Positions 53,348-62,508 are shown, counted from the stretch's first letter. The stretch is DNA of 64,000 nucleotides from Bacteroidota bacterium (GCA_040388375.1 JAZKBU010000006.1:310001-374000), one strand, 5' to 3'. Translations and numbers: made by a program. Notes: generated by a model not told the origin, from the letters alone.

Positions 53348-54556
53348 ATGAACGCAAAGAAACCCGCTATAGCGTTAATAGATGAAAATCCTGAGTTAAT
53401 TGTTGATTTCTCACATCAATTCAGAGATAATTTTGAAATTTTTAGTTTCGAAAATGTTTTTCAATTTATACAATGGACCAATAAAAACCCTCCCGTAAAA
53501 CTGATTATTTCTGGTAATGATTTACTAGGTGTTAAAGGGATGACATTACGAAAAAACTGTAAAAACATTCCCAAAACAGCCAATGTTCCATTTATTACCT
53601 TAGTACCCAAAATAACCGAACGCAATAAAAGCGTAGCATTACACGAAGAGTTTGCAGATATTTTTGATTTGCCCATCAATAAAAATGATTTTTTAATAAG
53701 GGCTAATTATTTAATAGATAATCCTCCACGTTACCACCAGTCAATTTTAAATGCACGTAATGAGTTTGCTGATTACTCAATGCCGTTTATGAAACGATTG
53801 TTTGATATTTTGGTTTCAGGAATTGCGCTGCTTTGCTTATCACCGGTATTTTTACTCATAGCTCTTTTAATCAGATTAGAAAGCAAAGGCAAAGTATTTT
53901 ACTTTAGTAAACGTGTAGGCACAGGTTATAATGTATTTAAGTTTTATAAGTTTAGAAGTATGCGTACAGGTGCTGACAGTATGCTTAAAGACCTAAAACA
54001 TTTAAACCAATACACCAATACCAAAGCGACTGCAACAAACGAAAATGCCAATCAAACATTTGACTTAAAAGTATATTTATGTGACGATTGTAAAAGCAAA
54101 AACATATCATGCCAGGCATCGCTTTTTATGGATGGTATTCAAATTTGTGAAAAAGCGTATATTGAAAAACGCAAAACCAATGCAGGCTCTACCTTTATTA
54201 AAATAGAGAATGACCCGCGTATTACAAGGGTTGGGCGCTTTATAAGAAATACCAGTATTGATGAATTACCACAACTTTGGAATGTATTAATTGGCGATAT
54301 GAGTATTGTAGGAAACAGGCCTTTGCCTCTTTACGAAGCTGAAAAAATCACAACAGACCAGTTCTCGATGCGCTTTATTGCACCTGCAGGTATTACCGGT
54401 TTATGGCAGGTAACCAAACGCGGAAAAGGCGGCCCGATGAGCGAAGAAGAACGCATGGAATTAGATAATGAATATGCTAAAACATACTCGTTTTGGAATG
54501 ATATAAAGTTAATCCTTAAAACCATTCCTGCTTTGTTTCAAAAGGAAAACGTTTAG
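53348..54556 (+). CDS. Sugar-phosphate transferase with an N-terminal pseudo-receiver domain
   Basis: A 402-residue fusion. Residues 1 to about 125 read as a response-regulator receiver, but the phosphoacceptor position is G56, the Ser/Thr position is V86 and the Lys position is L108. Residues about 148-402 are a monotopic phosphoglycosyl transferase (PF02397-type): the re-entrant membrane helix (152-176), FKFYKFRSMRTGAD (197-210), the catalytic pair D305-E306 in TSIDELPQLWNV, GDMSIVGNRP and GITGLWQV. An insertion (about 215-283) carries four cysteines C245, C248, C255, C267. Expected reaction: moving a sugar-1-phosphate from a nucleotide sugar to undecaprenyl phosphate, the first membrane step of polysaccharide assembly. 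It lacks the usual N-terminal transmembrane bundle of WcaJ/WbaP. Confidence 0.88.
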   Translation: MNAKKPAIALIDENPELIVDFSHQFRDNFEIFSFENVFQFIQWTNKNPPVKLIISGNDLLGVKGMTLRKNCKNIPKTANVPFITLVPKITERNKSVALHEEFADIFDLPINKNDFLIRANYLIDNPPRYHQSILNARNEFADYSMPFMKRLFDILVSGIALLCLSPVFLLIALLIRLESKGKVFYFSKRVGTGYNVFKFYKFRSMRTGADSMLKDLKHLNQYTNTKATATNENANQTFDLKVYLCDDCKSKNISCQASLFMDGIQICEKAYIEKRKTNAGSTFIKIENDPRITRVGRFIRNTSIDELPQLWNVLIGDMSIVGNRPLPLYEAEKITTDQFSMRFIAPAGITGLWQVTKRGKGGPMSEEERMELDNEYAKTYSFWNDIKLILKTIPALFQKENV

Positions 54557-54567
54557 TAAACCAATAC

Positions 54568-54927
54568 TTAAAACTGTCCAGTTCTCAGTAAAACCAAAGT
54601 ACAAGCCTCTAAAGCTTCAATTCCTTTTTCTCTTAACGTTTTTTCAAATTCCGTGTTTTCTGTTCCCGGATTAAATATAACACGCTTAGGTTTTAAGGCA
54701 ATAATTTTATCTGTATATTCCTTTTGATTCTGCTTGTTTAGATACAATGTTACCGTATCAAAGTCCGTTTCCGTAGGCCAAGCCGTTTTAATTGTAACAT
54801 TTTCAATTGCTCCTTCCTTTAAACCAAACGGATATACCTCATGTTTATATTCACCCAACATAACAGTGGCTATATAAGCATATCTGTCAGGTTTTGCGCT
54901 TGCTCCTATAACTAAAGTTTTTTTCAT
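54568..54927 (-). CDS. CoA-binding-domain protein (YccU-like)
   Basis: A 119-residue Rossmann-like protein: MKKTLVIGASAKPDRYAYIA (1-20), HEVYPFGLKEG (about 29-39) and the C-terminal RVIFNPGTENTEFEKTLREKGIEALEACTLVLL. This is the short CoA_binding family (YccU/YneT). Members bind CoA in structural studies, but no reaction is known. It is a single gene, convergent with the sugar transferase. Confidence 0.87.
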   Translation of the reverse strand: MKKTLVIGASAKPDRYAYIATVMLGEYKHEVYPFGLKEGAIENVTIKTAWPTETDFDTVTLYLNKQNQKEYTDKIIALKPKRVIFNPGTENTEFEKTLREKGIEALEACTLVLLRTGQF

Positions 54928-55009
54928 ATTTCAAAATTAACAATCCGCATTGGTATTTTATTATTTTCGCACTTTAATTTACAAATACCCATAAAGGTAA
55001 TTTTACGCA

Positions 55010-57436
55010 ATGAAAATAAGTTATAACTGGTTAAAAGATTTAATAAATATAGATTCAAATGCCCAAGAAATTGGCAAGTTACTTACGGGAACCGGACTTG
55101 AAGTAGAAAGCATAGAAACATTTCAGAATATAAAAGGTGGTTTAGAGGGAATTGTAGTAGGATTTGTAAAAGAAAGAGTAAAACATCCCAATGCAGATAA
55201 ACTAAGCGTTTGCAAAGTAGATATAGGCATTGGTGAAGACAAACAAATAGTATGTGGTGCACCCAATGTAGATGCCGGGCAAAAAGTATTGGTAGCAACT
55301 GTTGGCGCCACTGTTTATCCAACAAAAGGCGAACCATTTAAAATAAGCAAATCGAAAATACGTGGCGAAGTAAGTGAAGGGATGATTTGCGCAGAAGATG
55401 AATTAAGTTTAGGCGAAAGCCATGATGGTATTTTAGTTTTACCGGAGCACTATGAAATTGGAAAACCTGCTGCCCATTATTTTGACATTTATTCTGACAG
55501 TATATTTGAAATAGGTTTAACCGCCAACAGGGGCGATGCAGCCAGCCATTTAGGAGTAGCAAGAGATTTAAGAGCAGTTACCGGACAAGAATTAAAAACG
55601 GTTCAATACCAGCTACCAGCCATCAATGAAAAAAATACTATTGAAGTTATAATAGAAGACTTGGAAAGCTGTAAAAGGTATTCAGGCCTTAGTATTTCTA
55701 ATATCAGCGTAAAACAATCGCCAGAATGGATACAGAACAAACTAAAAGCAATAGGTATTAATCCCATCAACAATATTGTTGATGCTACCAATTATGTTTT
55801 ACATGAATTGGGTCAACCAATTCATGCTTTTGATGCTGATAAAATGGAAGGCAATAAAATAATTGTTAAAAAAGCCGTAGCCAATAGTAAATTTACTACG
55901 CTCGACAAAGTAGAGCGTACTTTAAATGGCCATGAATGTTTAATTTGTGATACCCAAAAACCATTGGCTATAGCCGGTGTGTTTGGCGGATTAGATTCTG
56001 GCATTACTACTCAAACCAAAAATATATTTTTAGAGAGTGCTTATTTTGATGCTGTAAGTATTCGTAAGACAGCCAAAGCACACACCTTAAGTACTGATGC
56101 AAGTTTCAGGTATGAAAGAGGAACAGATCCTAACATAACCATTGATGCTTTAATTAGATTAGCCAACTTAATAATAGAAATAGCAGACGGAGAAATAACA
56201 TCTGACATTATTGATATTTATCCAAGCAAAATAGAAAAGATAGTTATTGATTTCTCCTTGAGCAAAGCCAACCAACTTATTGGAAAAGACATTGAAAAAG
56301 AAAGAGTTTTAACCATTTTTAAAGCTTTGGATATTGAAGTACTGGCCGACAAAAACGATATACTCAATATAGCCATACCAGCTTACCGTTCTGATGTAAC
56401 ACGTCAAGCTGATGTTACTGAAGAAATTTTACGCATATACGGTTTAAACAGTATTGAAATAGGCAACGATATTAAATCGACCATAGCGTACAACAGCACT
56501 GAACAAAAAGTAAAAATAAAAAATAATTTAGCCAATTACTTAAGTGCAAACGGATTTAATGAAATAGCCACCAACACCTTAACAAAATCTGCTTACTACC
56601 CCGAAGCAGCATTGGTAAATGCAGTAAAAATTTTGAATCCACTTAGCAATGATTTGGATATTATGCGTATGGATATGGTTCAAAACATGCTGGAAGCCAT
56701 GCAATATAACCGCAACAGAAAACTACACGACCTGCGTTTTTTTGAATTTGGAAAAACTTACCACAAAGGTATCAATGCCGAAGACAAACAAGTACTGGAA
56801 GGTTATTCTGAAAAATCGCACTTGGTGATTGGCTTATGCGGACGCAAAGAAGCTGAAAGCTGGAATGCATCCAACCAAACTGTTAACTATTTTACCATAA
56901 AAGGTATAGTGCTTTCTTTATTAGCAAAAAGTAAGTTAAAAAACGTTGAAATTCAACAGGAACAAAAAGAAAATTTTGAGTTTGTTACCAGTGTACTGTT
57001 TAAACAAAAAGAAATAGCCGTTTTCGGTCAGTTAAAAACTGAATTAGCAGGTAAATTTGATATTGATTTGCCCGTTTATTATGCCAGTATAAACTTTGAT
57101 TTATTATATGCTTTAAACGCCAATGAAACCACAGTTATTAAACCTGTTTCTATTTTCCCTGCTGTTAAACGCGATTTAGCTTTATTGATTGATGATGCCA
57201 TTAATTACGCACAACTAGAGAAAATTGCTGTTAAAACAGACAATAAACTAATTAAAGCCATTAATGTATTTGACGTTTACAAAGGCGATAAAATTGAAAG
57301 TGGTAAAAAAAGCTATGCGTTGAGTTTTATTTTACAAGATGAAACAAAAACATTAACGGACCAGGAAATTGATGCTGTAATGAACAAATTGATTAAAAAC
57401 TACGAAAAAGAAATTGGAGCTACCCTGAGAGCCTAG
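55010..57436 (+). CDS. pheT: Phenylalanyl-tRNA synthetase, beta subunit
   Basis: An 808-residue subunit in the normal order: N-terminal domain MKISYNWLKDLINI, tRNA-binding OB domain (about 40-150, VGFVKERVKHPNADKLSVCKVDIG), B3/B4 editing domain (about 205-380, FRYERGTDPN following), B5 (about 400-475), a catalytic-like core (about 480-690, ILNPLSNDLDIMRMDMVQNML) and the ferredoxin-fold anticodon-binding domain (about 715-808, SIFPAVKRDLALLIDD). It pairs with PheS, encoded elsewhere. The coiled-coil gene starts 4 bases after its stop codon. Confidence 0.97.
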   Translation: MKISYNWLKDLINIDSNAQEIGKLLTGTGLEVESIETFQNIKGGLEGIVVGFVKERVKHPNADKLSVCKVDIGIGEDKQIVCGAPNVDAGQKVLVATVGATVYPTKGEPFKISKSKIRGEVSEGMICAEDELSLGESHDGILVLPEHYEIGKPAAHYFDIYSDSIFEIGLTANRGDAASHLGVARDLRAVTGQELKTVQYQLPAINEKNTIEVIIEDLESCKRYSGLSISNISVKQSPEWIQNKLKAIGINPINNIVDATNYVLHELGQPIHAFDADKMEGNKIIVKKAVANSKFTTLDKVERTLNGHECLICDTQKPLAIAGVFGGLDSGITTQTKNIFLESAYFDAVSIRKTAKAHTLSTDASFRYERGTDPNITIDALIRLANLIIEIADGEITSDIIDIYPSKIEKIVIDFSLSKANQLIGKDIEKERVLTIFKALDIEVLADKNDILNIAIPAYRSDVTRQADVTEEILRIYGLNSIEIGNDIKSTIAYNSTEQKVKIKNNLANYLSANGFNEIATNTLTKSAYYPEAALVNAVKILNPLSNDLDIMRMDMVQNMLEAMQYNRNRKLHDLRFFEFGKTYHKGINAEDKQVLEGYSEKSHLVIGLCGRKEAESWNASNQTVNYFTIKGIVLSLLAKSKLKNVEIQQEQKENFEFVTSVLFKQKEIAVFGQLKTELAGKFDIDLPVYYASINFDLLYALNANETTVIKPVSIFPAVKRDLALLIDDAINYAQLEKIAVKTDNKLIKAINVFDVYKGDKIESGKKSYALSFILQDETKTLTDQEIDAVMNKLIKNYEKEIGATLRA

Positions 57437-57439
57437 ATT

Positions 57440-57730
57440 ATGAATAGCAATTTGTTTTTAAGTACCGAGATTAAACTAAGGGTTGTTAAACTCCTGAATC
57501 AAAATAAAAATTTGATGGCTAGTAACTTGGAACTTGAAAATAAAATAAATGAACTCAACAAAATAGTTGAAAAACAAAAAAACTTATTGCAAGAGATAGA
57601 AGATAACAATAAAATTATTAAACTTGCGAGAGAAATACATTTATCAACCAAAGAAAAGCAGGAATTGAAATTGGAGTTGAAGGAAAAAATTAAGTTGATT
57701 GATGAATGTATAAAAATGTTAAGCCAGTAA
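57440..57730 (+). CDS. Small coiled-coil protein upstream of zapA
   Basis: A 96-residue protein, almost entirely an alpha-helical coiled coil (about 22-90; repeating ELENKINELNKIVEKQKNLL), with no signal peptide or membrane segment. Size and heptads resemble ZapB-like or FtsL-like small coiled coils. Its position 4 bases after pheT and 13 bases before zapA suggests a cell-division partner of ZapA; that is inference from place and fold, not sequence identity. Confidence 0.75.
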   Translation: MNSNLFLSTEIKLRVVKLLNQNKNLMASNLELENKINELNKIVEKQKNLLQEIEDNNKIIKLAREIHLSTKEKQELKLELKEKIKLIDECIKMLSQ

Positions 57731-57742
57731 TATTCTTAACAG

Positions 57743-58030
57743 TTGAACGAAATATCAATTAATATCAATATAGCCGGGCGCAATTACCCGCTTACCATTG
57801 CACCAGCCGATGAGGAAGCAGTGAGAACAGCCGGTAAAATGATAAATGACAAATTGAACGTGTATAGCGAACAATTTTCACTAAAAGATAAACAAGATGC
57901 TTTAGCCATGTTTGCTTTAGAAATAAGCATGGAGCATCAGAAACAAAAGGCATTGGCAAAAACCAATGACGAATTAATAGCTACAGAATTAAATTCAATT
58001 AAGCAGCTATTAGCCCCTGTTCAGCTTTAA
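57743..58030 (+). CDS. zapA: Cell division protein ZapA
   Basis: A 95-residue protein: SINIAGRNYPLTIAPADEEAVRTAGKMINDKL (about 7-38) is the ZapA head domain, followed by a coiled-coil tail. It bundles FtsZ filaments at the division ring. The start is TTG (57743), the only start before the conserved strand. It lies within the pheT - coiled-coil - zapA - rny operon. Confidence 0.92.
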   Translation: MNEISININIAGRNYPLTIAPADEEAVRTAGKMINDKLNVYSEQFSLKDKQDALAMFALEISMEHQKQKALAKTNDELIATELNSIKQLLAPVQL

Positions 58031-58088
58031 ATTAAGACCCTCTTACTGTGTTTAACTAAGTTTTACTAATTTATTAAACCACAAACAA

Positions 58089-59630
58089 ATGAACATTTTT
58101 TTAATAGTAATTATTGCCATGGTAACATTTGGAGCAGGTGCTACCATTATGTTTTTCATAAACAATAATTTACTTAAAAGTAAAGCAGAAAATGTAATGA
58201 AGGATGCCGAAGCGCAAGCCGAAATTACCAAGAAGAAAAGAGAGTTAGAAGCCAAAGAAAAATTTATACAATTAAAGGCTGAACACGAAAAAGAAGTTCA
58301 ACAACGCAATAATCAAGTAGCACAAAATGAAAACAGGCTAAAACAAGTTGAAAACTCTTTAAAACAAAAAACAGAGCAAGCCACCAAAAAGGATAACGAG
58401 CTTGAACAGATAAAACAGACTTTAACTAAACAGCAGGAAGTAGTTAAACAAAAGCAAGCAGATGCGGAAAAAGCACTAGCCAATCAACAAAAACAATTAG
58501 AAAAAATAGCTGGTCTTTCTGCTGACGAAGCAAAAAAACAATTGGTTGAAACTTTAACCGAAGAAGCCCGCACAGAAGCTTTAAGCCGCGTAAAAGATAT
58601 TGTTGATGAAGCAAAATTAACTGCCAACAAAGAAGCTAAAAAAATAATTTTAGGAACTATCCAACGTACCGCAGCTGAACATGCTATAGAAAATGCCGTT
58701 TCTATTTTCAATATTGACAGTGACGAGATGAAAGGTAGAATTATTGGAAGAGAAGGACGTAATATCAGAGCATTAGAAGCAGCAACAGGTGTTGAATTTA
58801 TAGTTGATGATACACCGGAAGCTATTATCCTTTCTTGCTTCGATCCTATCAGAAGAGAAATTGCACGCCTATCTATTCACAGGTTAGTGACAGACGGACG
58901 TATACATCCTGCCCGTATTGAAGAAGTTGTTGCCAAAACAAAAAAACAAATTGAGGACGAGATTGTAGAAACAGGAGAGCGTACTTGTATTGATTTAGGT
59001 ATACATGGCTTACACCCAGAACTAATCAGAATGGTTGGCCGTATGCGTTTCCGCTCAAGTTACGGACAAAATTTATTAATGCATAGCCGTGAAGTAGCCA
59101 ACTTATGTGCTACCATGGCAGCAGAATTAGGCTTAAACGTTAAATTAGCTAAACGTGCCGGCTTATTACACGATATAGGTAAAGTGCCAGATGACGATGC
59201 AGAAACTCCGCATGCTTTATTAGGAATGAAACTGGCTGAAAAATACAAAGAGCATCCGGAAGTAATTAATGCCATTGGAGCGCATCATGACGAAATAGAA
59301 ATGACCAGCATGCTTTCACCTATAGTACAGGCTTGCGATGCTATTAGCGGAGCCCGCCCTGGAGCTCGTAGAGAAGATACCGAAAACTATATGAAACGCT
59401 TAAAAACCTTAGAAGATATGGCTTTAAGCTTTAAAGGTGTAGAGAAAGCATTTGCTATACAAGCAGGCCGTGAATTACGTGTAATGGTTGAAAGCGAAAA
59501 AGTAACTGATGAAGAAGCAGAAATGATTTCATTAAACTTATCGAACAGGATACAAACCGAAATGACCTATCCTGGTCAGATAAAAGTAACCGTAATCAGA
59601 GAACGTAGAGCTGTTAACTATGCTAAATAA
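58089..59630 (+). CDS. rny: Ribonuclease Y
   Basis: A 513-residue membrane-anchored endoribonuclease: an N-terminal transmembrane helix (about 3-24), a long coiled coil (30-180), a KH domain (about 205-265, [19 protein letters not shown]) and an HD domain (about 330-425) with [26 protein letters not shown] and AHHDE metal-binding residues. It initiates mRNA decay at the membrane. It is 58 bases after zapA. The next ORF overlaps its end by 11 bases, and a terminator-like hairpin lies in that overlap region. Confidence 0.96.
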   Translation: MNIFLIVIIAMVTFGAGATIMFFINNNLLKSKAENVMKDAEAQAEITKKKRELEAKEKFIQLKAEHEKEVQQRNNQVAQNENRLKQVENSLKQKTEQATKKDNELEQIKQTLTKQQEVVKQKQADAEKALANQQKQLEKIAGLSADEAKKQLVETLTEEARTEALSRVKDIVDEAKLTANKEAKKIILGTIQRTAAEHAIENAVSIFNIDSDEMKGRIIGREGRNIRALEAATGVEFIVDDTPEAIILSCFDPIRREIARLSIHRLVTDGRIHPARIEEVVAKTKKQIEDEIVETGERTCIDLGIHGLHPELIRMVGRMRFRSSYGQNLLMHSREVANLCATMAAELGLNVKLAKRAGLLHDIGKVPDDDAETPHALLGMKLAEKYKEHPEVINAIGAHHDEIEMTSMLSPIVQACDAISGARPGARREDTENYMKRLKTLEDMALSFKGVEKAFAIQAGRELRVMVESEKVTDEEAEMISLNLSNRIQTEMTYPGQIKVTVIRERRAVNYAK

Positions 59631-60378
59631 AAAGCATAATAAAACTTTATTTAAAAACTGTAACCGACTCCAATTGGTTACAGTTTTTTTCATTTTAGCT
59701 TTGCTCAGTTTTAAAACGGCTAACGAAAATTTTGAACGTATTAGCTTAACCATGCAAAGCAAAAAGGTTATCAATGGCAAATTAGTCATTACCAATGCCG
59801 ATGTGTTTTATGCGGCTGATGGCAAAATGGTAACCCATATATTATCGCCAATTGAAACAGTAGTTATTAATAACACAAAAGGCGATTTAAACATTTACAA
59901 CCCCAGGGAAAATGAAGTTTACAAAGAATTTAATTATAACCAAGGGACAGAAAGCACTTCATTGTATTATTTTTTAAAAGACAGAAACAATGAATTGGGT
60001 TTACGCAGTTTAGGCTTTAAATTAAATAACTCGAAAGTAGAAAATGGATATATAGTTACAAGCTGGGTACCACCTGCTCAGTATATGAAAATGTTTAATT
60101 CAGTAGAGCTTGTTTACCAGCAAGGCAAGCCTGTTTTCCTTAAATTTATCAATAATAAAAACAAAGCTATTAAGAAGAGTTATTATTATAATTATACCAA
60201 AGTATTGAACTTAAATTTTCCTTTAGCCATTACACATATCAGTTATTTTGATAATGGTGATTCGACTGTTGAAAAAACCATATACTCCAACATAAAAGTA
60301 AATAATGCCAGCAACAACTCTTATTTTGATTTTAATATACCGGCCAATGCCAAACTAAAAAGTAGCGGCAACAAATGA
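59620..60378 (+). CDS. Exported LolA-like protein
   Basis: A 252-residue protein starting at ATG 59620 inside the end of rny. Residues about 17-34 ([18 protein letters not shown]) form a signal sequence. The mature part is beta-rich with features of LolA-like folds ([40 protein letters not shown], a C-terminal [12 protein letters not shown]), which bind lipoprotein acyl chains. The identity to LolA is weak. The hydrophobic core is encoded by the T-rich arm of a terminator-like hairpin (59653-59688). Its end overlaps yidD by ATGA. Confidence 0.6.
   Translation: MLNKKHNKTLFKNCNRLQLVTVFFILALLSFKTANENFERISLTMQSKKVINGKLVITNADVFYAADGKMVTHILSPIETVVINNTKGDLNIYNPRENEVYKEFNYNQGTESTSLYYFLKDRNNELGLRSLGFKLNNSKVENGYIVTSWVPPAQYMKMFNSVELVYQQGKPVFLKFINNKNKAIKKSYYYNYTKVLNLNFPLAITHISYFDNGDSTVEKTIYSNIKVNNASNNSYFDFNIPANAKLKSSGNK
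59653..59688 (+). terminator. Terminator-like hairpin inside the LolA-like signal-peptide coding region
   Basis: AAAAACTGTAACC (59653-59665) pairs perfectly with GGTTACAGTTTTT (59676-59688) around a 10-base loop, followed by TTT. It is 22 bases after the rny stop, yet lies in codons 12-23 of the downstream ORF. Confidence 0.7.
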
Positions 60379-60815
60379 GAGCAATTATTTTTATAATCAT
60401 ACTAAGTACTTTTACTCATTCTGTGCATGCACAAATTGACAGCATTGATATTGCCCTAATAAAACAGAAAGAAACAACGTTTAAACCACAAACCCCCATA
60501 AGACCTTATACTCATTTACACAAAAGCAAATGGCAAACTTATAACCCAATCAATTTAACCTTTTCGGGCTTGATGTTCTTCTATCAAAATATTATTTCCT
60601 CGCAAATAAATGCCAGTTGCTTATACTCTCCTTCATGTAGCGAATATGCCAAAGATTGTATAAAAAAATATGGCTTAATAAAAGGTATGTTTTTAGCAGC
60701 CGACCGAGTACAAAAGTGTAACAGAATTACATTGTTAGGTTTAGACTTAAAGAAACTAAATAAACACAATCGTTTCAACGATTCGGCTGACGATTATAGT
60801 TGTAAGCATAATTAA
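60375..60815 (+). CDS. yidD: YidD-family membrane insertion factor with an N-terminal signal peptide
   Basis: A 146-residue protein. The YidD core is clear (about 60-120): FFYQNIISSQINASCLYSPSCSEYAKDCIKKYG, then FLAADRVQKCNRITLLGLD, with the conserved cysteines. YidD proteins help YidC insert inner-membrane proteins and are normally about 70-85 residues and cytoplasmic-side. Here a signal peptide ([20 protein letters not shown], 1-20) and about 35 further residues precede the core, so the protein may be exported. It overlaps the previous gene (ATGA), and the next ATG follows immediately after its stop. Confidence 0.88.
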   Translation: MRAIIFIIILSTFTHSVHAQIDSIDIALIKQKETTFKPQTPIRPYTHLHKSKWQTYNPINLTFSGLMFFYQNIISSQINASCLYSPSCSEYAKDCIKKYGLIKGMFLAADRVQKCNRITLLGLDLKKLNKHNRFNDSADDYSCKHN

Positions 60816-61676
60816 ATGAAGAAATTTACTTTATTCTTTTTGTTATTAGGCATTCAACTGCTTTTTAAATTACAAGCGCAGCAGGTATTTAATTATTCAT
60901 TTTACAAAAGCTTAATCAATCAAAAAGAAAATGATGTAGCCTTATTATACCTTTATAATTGCAGCCAAATAACAAGCAATCCACAAGTATTGGATAGCTT
61001 ATTGTTCTTTAGCGGCAAATTACATTTTGATAAAAAGGATTTTACATCTGCTGTAAATGCATTGAATAAAGTAAGTACCAACTCACTTTTTTTACAACAA
61101 GCCAGACTATATGAAGTAATTGGTTTAGCCTATCTCGACAGTTCGGAGCAATATATCATCAGCAGGTTTCCTGCTAATAATCCTTCAGATAGTGTATTCA
61201 ATCAAATAGTAAATATTTCGCATGCAGCTATTGCTTTAATAAAAAATAATATTCAACAATACGATAGTTTACAGCGCACCATAAACGACTCCTTATATTA
61301 TTATCAAAGTTTAAAGGCAACTTTAAACAAATGGAGGGTTAACAGTGAAAAGCATAAAAAAAGTCCGCTTGTAGCTGCAGGTCTTTCAGCCATAGTACCT
61401 GGCTTGGGGAAAGTATACGCCAATAAGCCATACGATGGTTTGAGTACCTTTTTAACCCATATACCACTAGCACTTATATTAATTGAAAGTCAAAGTAAAG
61501 CGGGCGTAAACTCTCCACGGTTTATTACCTTTTCAGCCATTGCTTCTTTATTCTATATTGGTAATATATGGAGTAGTTATTTTTATATTTTAAAGAACAG
61601 AAAGGAGGTTAATTTTGACAGGAAGAATGAGATTTTATTACAGTGTAATGTTATGCTTAGGAGCTATTATAACTAA
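60816..61676 (+). CDS. Exported TPR protein with a TM2-like C-terminal membrane hairpin (first)
   Basis: A 286-residue protein: a signal peptide ending near LQAQ (about 21), TPR-like helices (about 25-125), a charged linker (about 165-190), then SPLVAAGLSAIVPGLGKVYANKPYDGLSTFL (about 187-217) and a second hydrophobic stretch. The PGLGxxY-NKPYDG turn resembles TM2/DUF5683 proteins. The stop of yidD directly precedes the ATG. It resembles the next gene in layout, and the two overlap by 62 bases. Function unknown; perhaps a membrane-insertion or envelope partner of YidD. Confidence 0.7.
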   Translation: MKKFTLFFLLLGIQLLFKLQAQQVFNYSFYKSLINQKENDVALLYLYNCSQITSNPQVLDSLLFFSGKLHFDKKDFTSAVNALNKVSTNSLFLQQARLYEVIGLAYLDSSEQYIISRFPANNPSDSVFNQIVNISHAAIALIKNNIQQYDSLQRTINDSLYYYQSLKATLNKWRVNSEKHKKSPLVAAGLSAIVPGLGKVYANKPYDGLSTFLTHIPLALILIESQSKAGVNSPRFITFSAIASLFYIGNIWSSYFYILKNRKEVNFDRKNEILLQCNVMLRSYYN

Positions 61677-62463
61677 TGCTCAAATAGTAAAACTACCTGA
61701 TAGCTTATATAAAAGCAACAACTCCTTACATGCAGAAATAGCCTATGAACAGGCTATTTATAACAATACTGATAATGTAACCAATCAATATAAAATACTA
61801 TTTGAAAAAGCCCGCTATTTAAAAACAATAAAAAACTATCCTAAAGCCATTGAAACACTGGTAAGAATAAATGAAAACGAATTGGATGACAGCATTAAAT
61901 TCAGTTATTATTATCAATTGGCCATATTGAATTATTTAACCGATAACAATGCTGAGGTAGATTTAAACCTAACTAAAATAAAGTACTTTATAAATGATAC
62001 TTCATATAATAGGGAAAGAATAGTATTGCTCGATATTTTAAATTTAAACAGAAGCCAGAAATGGGAAGAAGCCAAGCAATTGCTTATTCAATTAAACAAA
62101 GGCAAAATGGATTCTAACAGCATTCATCAATTGTATAAAAATGCTTTACATTTTAAACCTAAGTCAACCAAAACTGCACAGGCTCTACAAACTTTTTTAC
62201 CGGGAACCGGGCATATGTATGTAGGAAAAACAACGCATGGCATTATCAATGCAACGCTTATTTTATCAGGATTAGCATGGGGCGCTTATAATGTTTTTAA
62301 TGGCTATTATGTTACAGGTGTATTCAGCGGCTTCTTTATATCATATGCCTTTTATGGCGGAGGAATAAACTATGCTGTTAGTAATGCCATTCAGTATAAC
62401 CAAGTAAAGGTAGATGCTATCAATAAAGAACTAAACAATTCCATTATAACTACATTTAATTAA
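61615..62463 (+). CDS. Exported TPR protein with a TM2-like C-terminal membrane hairpin (second)
   Basis: A 282-residue protein: a signal peptide ending near TNAQ (about 23), TPR-like helices (about 30-170), then TAQALQTFLPGTGHMYVGKTTHG (about 189-211) and further hydrophobic helices (about 213-260). The PGTGxxYxGKxxHG turn parallels PGLGxxYANKPYDG of the preceding gene. The start may be TTG 61615, which has an AGGAGG 5-7 bases upstream, or the ATG at 61627, which gives a cleaner signal peptide. It is the last gene of the pheT-rny-yidD run. Confidence 0.7.
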   Translation: MTGRMRFYYSVMLCLGAIITNAQIVKLPDSLYKSNNSLHAEIAYEQAIYNNTDNVTNQYKILFEKARYLKTIKNYPKAIETLVRINENELDDSIKFSYYYQLAILNYLTDNNAEVDLNLTKIKYFINDTSYNRERIVLLDILNLNRSQKWEEAKQLLIQLNKGKMDSNSIHQLYKNALHFKPKSTKTAQALQTFLPGTGHMYVGKTTHGIINATLILSGLAWGAYNVFNGYYVTGVFSGFFISYAFYGGGINYAVSNAIQYNQVKVDAINKELNNSIITTFN

Positions 62464-62471
62464 ATGGCAAA

Positions 62472-62508
62472 AAAAATCCCGGATATATCAATTATATCCG
62501 GGATTTTT
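62472..62508. terminator. Bidirectional terminator
   Basis: A 16-bp stem (62472-62487 with 62493-62508, core ATCCCGGATATA) with a 5-base loop, and A and T arms. It lies between the second TPR gene (+) and the TM2 gene (-). Confidence 0.9.
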
